Assembly: GCA_942490855.1 (NCBI GenBank) | Contig: CALNYS010000004.1 | Location: forward strand, 496,001 to 560,000 | Length of the DNA stretch: 64,000 nucleotides | Origin: CALNYS01 sp942490855 | Lineage (GTDB): Bacteria > Planctomycetota > Phycisphaerae > Phycisphaerales > UBA1924 | Reading direction: 5' to 3' | Part shown: positions 1-8,720 of the stretch, one piece after another | Position numbering within the stretch: the stretch's first letter is position 1 | How the letters are laid out: each line of letters starts with the position of its first letter | The notes under the pieces: model-generated | What the model saw: only the letters and a program-made list of their open reading frames with translations | What the model was told of the DNA's origin: nothing | Databases searched by the model: none | Program-made: the position numbers and the translations under genes

Positions 1-2132
1 GTGCGGAGGCTCGTCCGCTCGCTCTGGTTCTGGAACATCCACCCGATCAGCGGGAGGTCCCCCAGCAGCGGGACCTGGTTGACCGAGTTGTTCTCCGACT
101 GGAACGTCAGCCCGCCCAGCACGACCGTCGAACCCGAGGGCACGGTCACGACGCTCGAGATCACGTCGCTGCGCGTCGGGGGCGGGAGGTCCGGGTTGGT
201 CTGCTCGAGGAAGCTCGAGAGCTCGATGTTGAACTCGAGCTTGAGGAACCCGCCCGCGGAGATCTGCGGCGTCGCGGTCATGCGCGTACCGGCGGAGATC
301 GTGCCGCCGAGGCTCGTTTGCGACGGCGTGCCGACCGTCTGCGTCGTCTGCGCGAAGGGCTCGTTCTGCGTGGAGTCGAGCGACGCCTCTTCGTTGTCGT
401 TGACGAGGATCGTCGGCGTGGACAGCACGCGCCCGTCGCCCTCGGTCTCGAGCGCGTTGATGATGATGGGCACGTAGTCGCTGTTGATCACCGCGGTCGT
501 GAAGCCCTGCAGCGGCGTGATGTTCGTGTTCCGCGGGTCGCTGAGCAGCCCGAAGTTCGTGAAGGTCGGGAAATCGCTGTCAGGGTCGGTCAGCGACGTG
601 TCGACCGACAGGCTGAAGCTGTCGGACGCGTTGACTGTCACGATGCGCGCTTCGAGGAAGACCTGCGGGCGGCGCGTGTCGATCTGTCGGATGATCGTTT
701 CGATCTCACCCTGCTGGCGCACCGGGGCGCGGACGATGAGCTGGTTGGCCGACTCGTCCGCGATGATCTGGATGCCCTCGACGGGCGTGAGCGTCTGCTC
801 GCCATCGAGCGACGGGTCGGTCGGGCCGGTCTGCCCGATGATGTCCTCGGTCCGCTGGATCCCGCGCTGGCTCGACTGCTCGATCGATGGCGGGAGGAAG
901 GGCGAGTCGGCGAAGTCGTCGACCGTGTCCAGCTCCAGCAGCTCGTTGAGCAGGCCCGCCGCGTCCTCGGCGTTGGCGTGCTCGAGTTTGTAGAACTCGA
1001 CGACCATCGCCTCGAGGCGCGCCTGGTCGGCGAACTCGTCAACGAGGCCCTTGACCACCGCGTGCTGCTGGGTCGTCCCGTAGTAGGTAAAGAACGCCGC
1101 GTCCTGCGCCGGGAGCTCGAAGCCCGAGCCCATGATCGTCCCGGCGTTCGACTGGCGACCGCCGCTTGACTGGTTCACGCTCCCGAGCCCCTTGCGCTCG
1201 CCCATGTTCGCGATCGCGGCGGACATCGCCCCCGCGCTGTAGCGCTTGACGACGAGCGAGCTCGGTGAGTCGATCATCTCGACGAGGTCGCGCACCTGGG
1301 CCGCCTCGTCGAGCGTCCCGCGGAAGATGATCGCGTTGGACGCGTGGTCGAGCAGGAGGCGCTCGCCCAGCGCCACGAGGGCGCCGCTGATCTGGCGGAC
1401 CGCGCCGGGCGCCTGCGGGCCCTGCGCCGGGCTCGCCTGCGCGACCTGCCCCGCGAGTTCCACGAGACGCTGCTGCGCCTGCGACGCCGCCATGTGCGTC
1501 AGGTCGATGCGGTGGAAGGTCCACCCGTCCCGGCTCGAGACGAGCTGCTTGATGATCGCCTCGATCGTCCGGTTGATCGGCCCGGGCGCCGTCGAGATCA
1601 GCACGCCGAGGTCGTCGATCGACGAGATCCGGGCCGACGCCGACTGCTCCTGGTTGAGCGCGTTGTTGATCGCCTGCTGGAGCGCCGAGGGCTTGATCAG
1701 CGGGGTCGCGAAGATCCGCGTGCTGGGCAGGTCGCCCTCGAACTGCACGGGCAGCTTGGCGCCCTGCGTCACGATGTACACGCCCTGCGGGTTCTGCACG
1801 ATCGCGTAGCCGTACATCGAGAGGATCGACTCGAAGATCGGCAGCAGCTCGTCGCGGGGGATCGACATCGGCGCCCGGAACTCGACCTGGGCGTTGCCCA
1901 GACCCGGTTCCTCGAGCACGAAGTTGATGCTCAGCTCCTGCGAGACGTAGTCGAGCAGGGCCACGAGGCTGATCGGCTCGGAGAACCGTGTGAAGTCGAT
2001 CCGCTGGGCCTCGGCGTCACCGCCGGGCGCTTCGGGCGGCGCGGCGGCGTCCTGCGCCGCGGCGATACCGCCCGTGGCGAGCAGCAGGGCGGCGATGAGC
2101 GTCGCGGTGTGTCGGTGTGATGTCTTCCGCAA
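1..2132 (-). CDS. gspD: Type II secretion-type secretin (GspD-like), C-terminus beyond window
   Basis: Outer-membrane secretin that would form the exit channel of a type II secretion or related machine. About 710 residues are visible; the C-terminal end runs off the left edge. The first ~28 residues are a clear Sec signal peptide (basic start, LIAALLLATGGIAAA, then QDAA). An N0/STN-like domain near residues 45-110 is followed by NolW-type repeats and the secretin barrel domain, whose hallmark VPLLGDLPLIGWMF lies close to the edge. The start is TTG at 2132: it is the only start that gives an intact signal peptide, AAAGGG lies about 11 bases upstream, and an in-frame stop occurs further up. No other secretion gene is in view. 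GspD is favoured over PilQ because of the N0 domain and domain order. Confidence 0.88.
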   Translation of the reverse strand, partial: MRKTSHRHTATLIAALLLATGGIAAAQDAAAPPEAPGGDAEAQRIDFTRFSEPISLVALLDYVSQELSINFVLEEPGLGNAQVEFRAPMSIPRDELLPIFESILSMYGYAIVQNPQGVYIVTQGAKLPVQFEGDLPSTRIFATPLIKPSALQQAINNALNQEQSASARISSIDDLGVLISTAPGPINRTIEAIIKQLVSSRDGWTFHRIDLTHMAASQAQQRLVELAGQVAQASPAQGPQAPGAVRQISGALVALGERLLLDHASNAIIFRGTLDEAAQVRDLVEMIDSPSSLVVKRYSAGAMSAAIANMGERKGLGSVNQSSGGRQSNAGTIMGSGFELPAQDAAFFTYYGTTQQHAVVKGLVDEFADQARLEAMVVEFYKLEHANAEDAAGLLNELLELDTVDDFADSPFLPPSIEQSSQRGIQRTEDIIGQTGPTDPSLDGEQTLTPVEGIQIIADESANQLIVRAPVRQQGEIETIIRQIDTRRPQVFLEARIVTVNASDSFSLSVDTSLTDPDSDFPTFTNFGLLSDPRNTNITPLQGFTTAVINSDYVPIIINALETEGDGRVLSTPTILVNDNEEASLDSTQNEPFAQTTQTVGTPSQTSLGGTISAGTRMTATPQISAGGFLKLEFNIELSSFLEQTNPDLPPPTRSDVISSVVTVPSGSTVVLGGLTFQSENNSVNQVPLLGDLPLIGWMFQNQSERTSLR

Positions 2133-2187
2133 AACCCTGTGCCCTTTCAGCTCCGCCGGGTCAACGCCCGCGGCGCGAGCGTGAACC

Positions 2188-2193
2188 TAGCAT
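2188..2193 (+). promoter_or_regulatory. -10 box TAGCAT, 6 bases before start codon (leaderless type)
   Basis: TAGCAT is followed by six bases and then the ATG at 2200. No Shine-Dalgarno or clear -35 is visible. The spacing puts the expected transcription start on the A of the start codon. Confidence 0.6.
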
Positions 2194-2199
2194 CTATCT

Positions 2200-3144
2200 A
2201 TGCGCGTCGTCAGCCTCATCCCGTCCGCCAGTGAGACGCTTGTCGCCATCGGCGGTTCGCGGTTGCTGGTCGGAAGATCGGCCGACTGCGATCACCCGTC
2301 CGTTATCGGCAATCTGCCCGCCGTCACGCGACCCCGCGCCCGCGCGGACGATCCCGCCGACGCCGACCGCGCCACCCGGGAGCTGATCGACGCCGGGGAA
2401 CCCGTCGAGGCGCTCGACGGCGCGCTCCTCCGCTCCCTGCGACCGGATCTCATCCTGCTTCAGGACCGCTGCGCCGTCTGCTCGACCGACGACGCCGGGG
2501 TCCGCCGGGCGATCGCCGGCCTCGACCCACTGCCCGAGATCCTGACCCTCAACGCGGATTCCGTCGAGGGCATGCTCGACGCCGCCATCGCGATCGGAGA
2601 GGCCGTCGGGCTCGAACACGCCGCCGAGGAGGCCGTGACCGCCTGGCGCGAACGCCTCCACGGGGCCCTGGACGCGGTCACCCCCTACGCGGCCGGCCCC
2701 CGCGTCGCCGTCCTTGAATGGACAGACCCCCTCTTCGTCGGGGGGAGCTGGGTCCCGCAGCTCGTCGAACGCGCGGGCGCCGAGCACCCCCTCCTGCCCA
2801 CCGCCCCCCTCGCCGGAGCGGGAGCCGGGGCCGGGGCCCACGCCGCGCACCGCTCGGCGCCCCCCTCCCGCCAGATCACCCCCGAAGAACTCGCGGGAGC
2901 GGGGCTCGACGCGATCGTTATCGCCCCCTGCGGCGAGGACCTCGACACCGCACGCCACGCCGCCCGGAAGCTCCGAAAACAAGCGTGGTGGGGCGATCTG
3001 GGCGTCGAGCGGGTCGCCGCGGTGAGCGGGAAGCTGCTCAGCCGGCCCGGGCCGCGGCTCGTTGACGCGCAAGAATGGCTGGTCGGATGGCTCAACGACC
3101 GCCCGGAGATGATCCCAGAGGGGTTCCCGTGGGCGGAGGCGTGA
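2200..3144 (+). CDS. BtuF-like periplasmic-binding-fold protein without signal peptide
   Basis: A 314-residue class III (BtuF/FhuD-type) binding-fold protein. The N-terminus MRVVSLIPSASETLVAIG and the later RPDLILLQDRCAVC segment are typical of cobalamin- or iron-complex-binding proteins. The usual two-lobe order is kept: N lobe to about residue 130, linking helix about 130-155, C lobe with VAVLEWTDPLFVGGSWVPQL near 170-190. No signal peptide or lipobox is present, so it looks cytoplasmic, as in a subset of BtuF-like proteins in bacteria. No transporter permease or ATPase is adjacent. It ends directly against greA in a convergent arrangement with no gap. A corrinoid ligand is inferred from the family only. 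Confidence 0.75.
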   Translation: MRVVSLIPSASETLVAIGGSRLLVGRSADCDHPSVIGNLPAVTRPRARADDPADADRATRELIDAGEPVEALDGALLRSLRPDLILLQDRCAVCSTDDAGVRRAIAGLDPLPEILTLNADSVEGMLDAAIAIGEAVGLEHAAEEAVTAWRERLHGALDAVTPYAAGPRVAVLEWTDPLFVGGSWVPQLVERAGAEHPLLPTAPLAGAGAGAGAHAAHRSAPPSRQITPEELAGAGLDAIVIAPCGEDLDTARHAARKLRKQAWWGDLGVERVAAVSGKLLSRPGPRLVDAQEWLVGWLNDRPEMIPEGFPWAEA

Positions 3145-3609
3145 TCAGACGATCTGGAGCACTTCGAAGCGTTTGATGCCGCGGGGGGTGTCCACGCGGA
3201 CGATCTCGCCGACGCGGGACTTGAGGAGCGCCTCGCCCATCGGGCTCGAGACGGAGACCTCGACGATATCCCCTTCCAGATCGCCCGAGGGCTCGCCGAC
3301 GAGGCGGAAGAACTCCTCCTCGTCGTCGCCCTCCTCGCGGAGCTTCACGGTGGCGCCGAGGAAGACGATGTCGTCGGGGACATCACCCTTTTCGATGACC
3401 TTGGCGTGGGCGATGCGTTCCTCGATGCGCCGGATCTCGGCTTCCTGCACGCCCTGATCTTCGCGAGCGGCGTGGAACTCAGCGTTTTCCTTCAGGTCCC
3501 CGAGCGCACGAGCCTCCGCGATCCGGTTGGAGATCACGGGGCGGTTCGAGACCAATTCCTCGAGGCGTTCTTCGAGCTTGATCTTCTCTTCGGGGGTCAG
3601 GAATTCCAT
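3145..3609 (-). CDS. greA: Transcription elongation factor GreA
   Basis: GreA rescues backtracked RNA polymerase by stimulating transcript cleavage. The 154-residue protein has the N-terminal coiled-coil hairpin (EEKIKLEERLEELVSNR; ALGDLKENAEFHAAREDQG, with the acidic tip) and the C-terminal FKBP-like globular domain (SPMGEALLKSRVGEIVRVDTP). An upstream in-frame start at 3660 exists. The ATG at 3609 is preferred because AAGGAG lies nine bases upstream and the protein then begins as family members do. It is convergent with the BtuF-like gene. Confidence 0.95.
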   Translation of the reverse strand: MEFLTPEEKIKLEERLEELVSNRPVISNRIAEARALGDLKENAEFHAAREDQGVQEAEIRRIEERIAHAKVIEKGDVPDDIVFLGATVKLREEGDDEEEFFRLVGEPSGDLEGDIVEVSVSSPMGEALLKSRVGEIVRVDTPRGIKRFEVLQIV

Positions 3610-3671
3610 CGTCAAACGCTCCTTAGTCGGCGCATACGGTTTCCCGCGCGCAGGCCCCACAGCCTAAACGC

Positions 3672-4472
3672 TCACGCGCGCCTTGGCGAACGCCCGATCG
3701 CCGCGACCGCCCACAGGACGCACCCCGCGCAGAGGGGGCCCAACGCCGCCCACCACTCGTTCGGGGTCATCACTGGCGCGAGCGCCGACGCCTCGGTCGT
3801 CAGCGCGTACACGCCCGTCAGGGGCGAGGCGTACAGCGCCCACCCGGTTTCGCTCATCCCCGCGAGGCCCGCCGCGATCGCCGGCCCCCCCGCGATCGCC
3901 AGGACAAGCAGGATCGCCCACAGCGTCCGCGACGCGCTCGACTCCCGCCGGGTGCCCATCGCGGTGATCGCGGCGATCACCACCCCCCACGCCGCCAGCA
4001 TCGCCAGCAGCCCGCAGGTGACCTCCCAGCGCCAGCGCCCTAGCCACGTGACGGGCCACAGCACCGCCGTCAGCGGGAGCAGCAGCGCCGTGAGATCCAC
4101 CAGCGCCGCCACGACCGGTCGGCGAGGCGACGCCTGCGACAACCGCACCATCGGCCACAGCACGATGAGCCCCACGCCCATCAGAACGATCAGCACCCGC
4201 GCCGCCGTCTGCACGAAGCGCGGGTCGGCAAAGCCCATGTCGGGCAGACGCATGATCGTCGCGCCCGACGCCGCCAACAGGTAGATCGCCCAGCACAGGA
4301 CGAGCAGACGGGGCTCGCCGCGCCGGTGGTCCCACGCCTGGCCCGGCGCGCGCGTCCGAGACCCTCGCTCTTCGAGCGCAGAGAACAGCCCGTCGCGGTT
4401 GCTCATGATCGGGTCGAGCACGCCGCGCCGGGGCGCGTCGTCGCGCCCGCTCTCGCTTGGCGTCTCAGCCAC
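3672..4472 (-). CDS. Multi-pass membrane protein of unknown function
   Basis: A 266-residue protein with a charged N-terminal ~50 residues followed by about six hydrophobic segments (for example LLVLCWAIYLLAASGATI, VLIVLMGVGLIVLWPMV, LWAILLVLAIAGGPAIAAGL). I recognise no domain. The GTG start at 4472 overlaps the end of the FtsQ-like gene by eight bases, so it is probably translated with the murC-murB-ddl-ftsQ run. In the dcw cluster of other bacteria this position often holds ftsA or ftsZ, but this protein resembles neither. A link to the envelope is inferred from position only. Confidence 0.6.
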   Translation of the reverse strand: MAETPSESGRDDAPRRGVLDPIMSNRDGLFSALEERGSRTRAPGQAWDHRRGEPRLLVLCWAIYLLAASGATIMRLPDMGFADPRFVQTAARVLIVLMGVGLIVLWPMVRLSQASPRRPVVAALVDLTALLLPLTAVLWPVTWLGRWRWEVTCGLLAMLAAWGVVIAAITAMGTRRESSASRTLWAILLVLAIAGGPAIAAGLAGMSETGWALYASPLTGVYALTTEASALAPVMTPNEWWAALGPLCAGCVLWAVAAIGRSPRRA

Positions 4473-5346
4473 CCTCGGCGCTCTCGTTGATCACAGGGCG
4501 CGGGAGGTGCAGCTCGACGCGCGGGCGCCCGGCGCCGATCCACGCCGGGTCTTTCAGCAGCGACTCGAGGCGCGCCACGCGGGTCGCCTGGTCCACCTGG
4601 CCCACGGCGCTGTCGCCGGGGGCCGAGCCCCACACGACGCGGGCGCCCTCTTTCGTGATGACGGTGAGCACGCGCGTGCGCAGGAAGTTGGTCGCGTCCA
4701 CGCCCGCGACGCCGCTCCACGCGGGCGAGCGGCGCAGGTCGCGCAGCAGCGTGATCGAGAGCGTGACGTCGTCGCCCCCCCACTCGCGCCCGGGCTCGGG
4801 GGTGTCGCCCCACACGCCGCGGATGAACCGCAGCTCGCCCGTTTCACCGGGCGCGTACGACAGCGGGAGACGCCGGGCGTCGCGCGACACGACGTGCGCC
4901 TCGCCCCCCGCCTCGACGACGGCCGCCGGCTCGCGCCACGTCCCGCGGACCTCGATGATCCCGCCCGGGCGGCGCGCCAGGAGCGGCCCCTCGCTGAACC
5001 ACCCCGTTCCTTCGAGCAGCGCGCGGGCGGACTCGAGGCTCGCCCCGTCGCTCGGGTCCAGGGACACGCTCGCGAGCAGACGCCGGGTCAGCCCGTCGCG
5101 CACGCGCGCGGGCATCCACGTCGCGTCCGATCCCCCGATCGTCGGCCACGCGATGTCCGCCTCGATCGGGTCGGAGCGGATCTCCGCGACGCGCGCCTCG
5201 AGCGCGCCGGCCGAGAGGGCCAGGGCGCCGAAGACCGCCACCAGCGCCGCCCACCCGACGTACCGCGCCGCGAACTCGCCCATCTCGGCAAAGGACAGGT
5301 TCTCGTCCTGTTTCTTCTTTTTGGTCTTCTTCTTCGCGGCGCTCAT
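4465..5346 (-). CDS. ftsQ: FtsQ-like cell-division/envelope protein
   Basis: A 293-residue bitopic protein: a strongly basic cytoplasmic start (AAKKKTKKKKQDE), one transmembrane helix near residues 30-50 (YVGWAALVAVFGALALSAGAL), then an extracytoplasmic region. That region contains a POTRA-like stretch and the segment LEGTGWFSEGPLLARRPGGIIEVRGTWREPAAVV, which resembles the FtsQ beta-domain pattern. Sequence similarity is weak, so the call rests on topology and on its position directly after murC-murB-ddl, the classic place of ftsQ. ATG 5346 overlaps the ddl stop (ATGA). In other bacteria FtsQ bridges FtsB/FtsL at the divisome. Confidence 0.65.
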   Translation of the reverse strand: MSAAKKKTKKKKQDENLSFAEMGEFAARYVGWAALVAVFGALALSAGALEARVAEIRSDPIEADIAWPTIGGSDATWMPARVRDGLTRRLLASVSLDPSDGASLESARALLEGTGWFSEGPLLARRPGGIIEVRGTWREPAAVVEAGGEAHVVSRDARRLPLSYAPGETGELRFIRGVWGDTPEPGREWGGDDVTLSITLLRDLRRSPAWSGVAGVDATNFLRTRVLTVITKEGARVVWGSAPGDSAVGQVDQATRVARLESLLKDPAWIGAGRPRVELHLPRPVINESAEGG

Positions 5347-6281
5347 GCGAGGGCTCCCTCTGCGGTTCGGCTCGACGCCGGGCGCGCCGCGGCGTCTTCG
5401 ACCAGCCGCGCGCACAGCGCGGGCATCTCCACGCCGGTCGCCCGCGCCGCCATCGGGACGAGCGAGTGGTCCGTGAACCCGGGCATCGTGTTGATCTCCA
5501 GCAGCCACGGGGTCCCGTCGGGCGTCAGCAGGAAATCCGCGCGCGACAGGCACGCGCAGCCGATCGCCTCGGCGAGCGCGAGCGCGTCGCGCGAGGCGCG
5601 CTCGGCGACGCCGGGCGGCAGCTCTGGTCGGGGCGTGTAGCGCGTGTCGTTGCGCTGGTACTTCGCGTCGTAGTCGTAGAGCCCGTCGGCCGGGGCGATC
5701 TCGATGATCGGGAGCGCCTCGCCCGCGACGATCGCCACGGTGATCTCGCGCCCGCGGATGAACGGCTCGACCATCGCCGGGCGTGCGCGCGCCGCGGTCG
5801 CCGCGTGCGCCGCGTCCCACTCGTCGCGCGTCCGGCACACGAAGAGCCCGATCGTCGAGCCTTCTTTTACGGGCTTGACGACCACGGGCAGCTCCAGCGG
5901 GCACACGCCGTCGTCGGGGTCGAAGACCGCCGAGGGCGTGACGCTGGCGCCGAGCGTCGCGCCGATGAGCTTGCTCGCGACCTTGTCCATCGCAAGACGG
6001 GCGGCGCGCGGGGGCGCGCCGACGTACGGGCGACCGTCGCGTTCGAGCAGTTCCTGGAGCGGGCCGCCCTCGCCGAAGGGGCCGTGGAGGATCGGCGCGA
6101 TCACGTCGCCGGGCAGGGCGCGCAGCTCGTCGAGCGTGACGCGCCCGATCGTGCGCTCGTGGACGGTGTATCCCGCGGTGCGCAGCGCGCCCGCGACGGC
6201 CGCGGCGCTCGCGAGGCTCACCTCGCGTTCCGCGTCGGGGCCGCCCCCCAGGACCAGCACCTCGCGTCGGGGCTCATTCAT
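5343..6281 (-). CDS. ddl: D-alanine--D-alanine ligase
   Basis: An ATP-grasp ligase that makes D-Ala-D-Ala for peptidoglycan. About 312 residues. Visible motifs: N-terminal VLVLGGGPDAEREVSLAS, HGPFGEGGPLQELLE, the ATP-grasp core LPVVVKPVKEGSTIGL, the YDYDAKY omega loop, and the metal-binding end LLEINTMPGFTDHSLVP. It overlaps murB upstream by eight bases and ftsQ downstream by an ATGA. A GTG at 6290 is an alternative start; the ATG at 6281 gives the usual family N-terminus. Confidence 0.93.
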   Translation of the reverse strand: MNEPRREVLVLGGGPDAEREVSLASAAAVAGALRTAGYTVHERTIGRVTLDELRALPGDVIAPILHGPFGEGGPLQELLERDGRPYVGAPPRAARLAMDKVASKLIGATLGASVTPSAVFDPDDGVCPLELPVVVKPVKEGSTIGLFVCRTRDEWDAAHAATAARARPAMVEPFIRGREITVAIVAGEALPIIEIAPADGLYDYDAKYQRNDTRYTPRPELPPGVAERASRDALALAEAIGCACLSRADFLLTPDGTPWLLEINTMPGFTDHSLVPMAARATGVEMPALCARLVEDAAARPASSRTAEGALA

Positions 6282-7158
6282 CGGGTTCACCGCGTTTCCA
6301 CACGACCAGCTCCTGCTCCAGCTCGACGCCGCTCTCGTCCAGCACGCGGGCGCGGACGCGGTCGATGAGCGCCAGCACGTGGGACGCGGTGGCGCCCTCT
6401 TCTACGACGACGAAGTTCCCGTGGCGTTCCGACACGCTCGCCCCGCCGATCCGCTCGCCCTTGAGGCCCGCCTTGTCGATCAGCCGCCCGGCGCTGACGC
6501 GCTCGCCGTCAACATCGGGGTTTTTAAAGACGCACCCCGCGCTGCGGGCGGCGAGGGGCTGGGCGTCTTTTTTGTGCGCCATGACCTCTTTCAGACGCGA
6601 GCGGAGGGCCTGCGGGTCGGCAGACGGGAGGGTGAGCTCCGCCCCGACGACGATCAGCCCGCTGAGGTTGGACCGCCGGTAGCCGAACTCGAGCTCGCTC
6701 GTCTTGAGCGTGTGCTCGTTGCCCTGCATGTCCACGACGCGCACGCTTCTGATGGTCTCGGCGATCTCGCCGAAGGCGCCCCCGGCGTTCATGCGCACGG
6801 CGCCGCCCAGCGACGCCGGCACGCCGCCGAGGCCCTCGAGCCCGCCGAGCCCGCGCCGGCACGCCTCGGTGACCAGCTTGGGAAGCCCCGCGCCGGCGCC
6901 CGCGTGCACGCCCGTGTCGATCCACTCGACGGAAGCGAGCGCCGAGGTGTCGATCACGAGCCCGTCAACGCCGTCGTCGCACACGAGCAGGTTCGCGCCG
7001 TCCCCGAGCACGCGGACCGGACCCAGCGCCGGGTCGTGTTCGCGGATCGCGGCGCGCAGGTCGTCCACCGACTGGGGCGTGACGAGCGCGTCGGCGCCCC
7101 CGCCCACGCCGAACCAGGTCTCGATGGGCGCCGCGGCGGGCGTGGCGGCTCTGATCAC
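6274..7158 (-). CDS. murB: UDP-N-acetylenolpyruvoylglucosamine reductase MurB
   Basis: FAD-dependent reductase completing UDP-MurNAc. 294 residues. The FAD-binding N-terminal region has RVLGDGANLLVCDDG and LGGLEGLGGVPASLGGAVRMNAGG; the substrate domain has EFGYRRSNL and SAGCVFKNP. In that last motif Cys sits where E. coli MurB has its proton-donating Ser, a variant known in type II enzymes. GTG 7158 overlaps the murC stop (GTGA), which favours this start over the longer open frame that reaches into murC. Confidence 0.94.
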   Translation of the reverse strand: MIRAATPAAAPIETWFGVGGGADALVTPQSVDDLRAAIREHDPALGPVRVLGDGANLLVCDDGVDGLVIDTSALASVEWIDTGVHAGAGAGLPKLVTEACRRGLGGLEGLGGVPASLGGAVRMNAGGAFGEIAETIRSVRVVDMQGNEHTLKTSELEFGYRRSNLSGLIVVGAELTLPSADPQALRSRLKEVMAHKKDAQPLAARSAGCVFKNPDVDGERVSAGRLIDKAGLKGERIGGASVSERHGNFVVVEEGATASHVLALIDRVRARVLDESGVELEQELVVWKRGEPDE

Positions 7159-8648
7159 GTCGCGCTCCCTGCCGGCTGCGCGTTGAGCGCCTCGATGAAC
7201 CCCCGCGCGACCTTCCACACGGGGCCGGCGCCCATGACGACGAGCAGATCGCCCGGCCGGCACGAGACCTCGAGCTGCTCGATGATCGCCTCGAATGGGT
7301 AGAGGTGCATCGCGCGCACGCCGCGGTCGCGGAGCTTGTCGACGAGATCCCCCGCCTGCACGCGCGTGAGCTCGGTTTCCGAATCGCGCACAAAGTAGAT
7401 GTGCGGGACGATGACGATGTCCGCCTGCGAGAACGACTGGGCGAACTCGTCGAGGAGGAAGCGCGTGCGGCTGTGCTGGTGGGGCTGGAAGACGCAGACG
7501 AGGCGCCCGCCGCGGTCCTGCGGGCGGTCGTGCTCACGCAGGGCGCGGAGCGTGGCGTCGATCTCGGTGGGGTGGTGCCCGTAGTCGTCGTAGACGCGCA
7601 CGCCGGCGGTCTCGCCGAGGTTCTCGAGACGCCGGGAGAGCCCGCTGAACGTCGAGAGCGCGTCGGCGACGCGGGCGGGGTCGGCGCCCACGGTGATCGC
7701 ATGCGCCGCGGCGAACGCGCTGTTGAGCGCGTTGTGCTCCCCGGGCAGGCGCATCGTCCACTCGACGGACGCGCCGTCGGGGGTCTCGAGCGTGACGCGG
7801 CTCGCGGCGCTGTCGTAGCCGACGCGCCAGTCGGCGCCCGGCGCGAAGCCGACGGTCTCGACACGCGCGACGACGCCGGCCGCGACCTCGCGCCGGTGCG
7901 CGCCGTCGTGGCCGATGAGCAGGCGCCCGCCGTCGTCCTCGTGCGGGAGCCGGCGGGCGAAGACGTTGAACGCCTCGATCACCGCGTCGAGCGAGCCGTA
8001 GATATCGAGGTGGTCCGCCTCGACGGCGCTGACGGACGCGACGGTCGGGACGAGCTGGTGGAACGAGCGGTTGAACTCGCACGCCTCGGCGATGAGGAGC
8101 CCGGGGCGGTCCGCGAGCGCGCCCGCGGGGACCGCGTCGGCGCCGAGACGAAACCCGGTGGGCGCCCCCCCCTCGCGCGCGAGCTGCGCGCACGTCGCGC
8201 CGACGATGACAGACGGGTCGAGCCCGCTCTGGATCAGCGTGTGCCCGAGCATCGCGACGGTGGTGGACTTCCCGTGGGTGCCCGCGACCGCCACGCCGGT
8301 GCGCCCTTCCATGCAGCGACCGAGCGCCTGGGCGTACGTCAGCACGGGCAGGCCCCGGCTCTCGGCCGCGACCCACTGGGGGTGGTCGGGGCGGACGGCG
8401 GCGGAAACGACGAGGAGCTCGGCGTCGTCGGGCAGTTCCCCGGACGGTTCGATCGCGACGGGGATGCCCTCGCGCTCGAGGGCCGCCGTGACGACAGAGG
8501 CGGTCTGGTCGGAGCCGGTGAGTCGGGCGCCGCGGGCGCACAGCAGGCGCGCGAGCCCCGACATGCCGCAGCCGCCGACGCCGATGAGATGCGCCCGCCG
8601 ACCGGAGACGTCCCAGGTCGGCGCAGAGATAGACCGTGATTCGCTCAC
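7155..8648 (-). CDS. murC: UDP-N-acetylmuramate--L-alanine ligase MurC
   Basis: Adds L-Ala to UDP-MurNAc, the first amino-acid step of peptidoglycan stem synthesis. About 497 residues. The Rossmann N domain has HLIGVGGCGMSGLA, the central ATPase domain has VAVAGTHGKSTTVAM near residue 120 and EACEFNRSF, and the C-terminal domain has VYDDYGHHPTEI and FQPHQHSRT. It heads the murC-murB-ddl-ftsQ run. Start choice: GTG 8648 lies seven bases after a TACCCT hexamer, the leaderless spacing seen elsewhere in this window; ATG 8651, one codon upstream, is the alternative. Confidence 0.94.
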   Translation of the reverse strand: MSESRSISAPTWDVSGRRAHLIGVGGCGMSGLARLLCARGARLTGSDQTASVVTAALEREGIPVAIEPSGELPDDAELLVVSAAVRPDHPQWVAAESRGLPVLTYAQALGRCMEGRTGVAVAGTHGKSTTVAMLGHTLIQSGLDPSVIVGATCAQLAREGGAPTGFRLGADAVPAGALADRPGLLIAEACEFNRSFHQLVPTVASVSAVEADHLDIYGSLDAVIEAFNVFARRLPHEDDGGRLLIGHDGAHRREVAAGVVARVETVGFAPGADWRVGYDSAASRVTLETPDGASVEWTMRLPGEHNALNSAFAAAHAITVGADPARVADALSTFSGLSRRLENLGETAGVRVYDDYGHHPTEIDATLRALREHDRPQDRGGRLVCVFQPHQHSRTRFLLDEFAQSFSQADIVIVPHIYFVRDSETELTRVQAGDLVDKLRDRGVRAMHLYPFEAIIEQLEVSCRPGDLLVVMGAGPVWKVARGFIEALNAQPAGSAT

Positions 8649-8655
8649 CATCACA

Positions 8656-8661
8656 AGGGTA
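8656..8661 (-). promoter_or_regulatory. -10 box TACCCT before murC (leaderless type)
   Basis: On the minus strand TACCCT is followed by seven bases and then the GTG at 8648. No ribosome-binding site is visible. Confidence 0.4.
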
Positions 8662-8708
8662 TCGGGCGTTCCCGCGCGCCGGGTGCAACAGACGCGTCCC
8701 GCCCGAGC

Positions 8709-8714
8709 TATATA
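8709..8714 (+). promoter_or_regulatory. -10 box TATATA, 6 bases before Nudix start (leaderless type)
   Basis: TATATA is followed by GGCGCT and then ATG at 8721. No Shine-Dalgarno sequence is present. Confidence 0.6.
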
Positions 8715-8720
8715 GGCGCT

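Noticed and set aside
5466..7302. Long plus-strand open frames opposite the mur/ddl genes
   Set aside because: They mirror the codon structure of the minus-strand genes in a GC-rich genome, have low-complexity Arg/Ala-rich products and no start signals.
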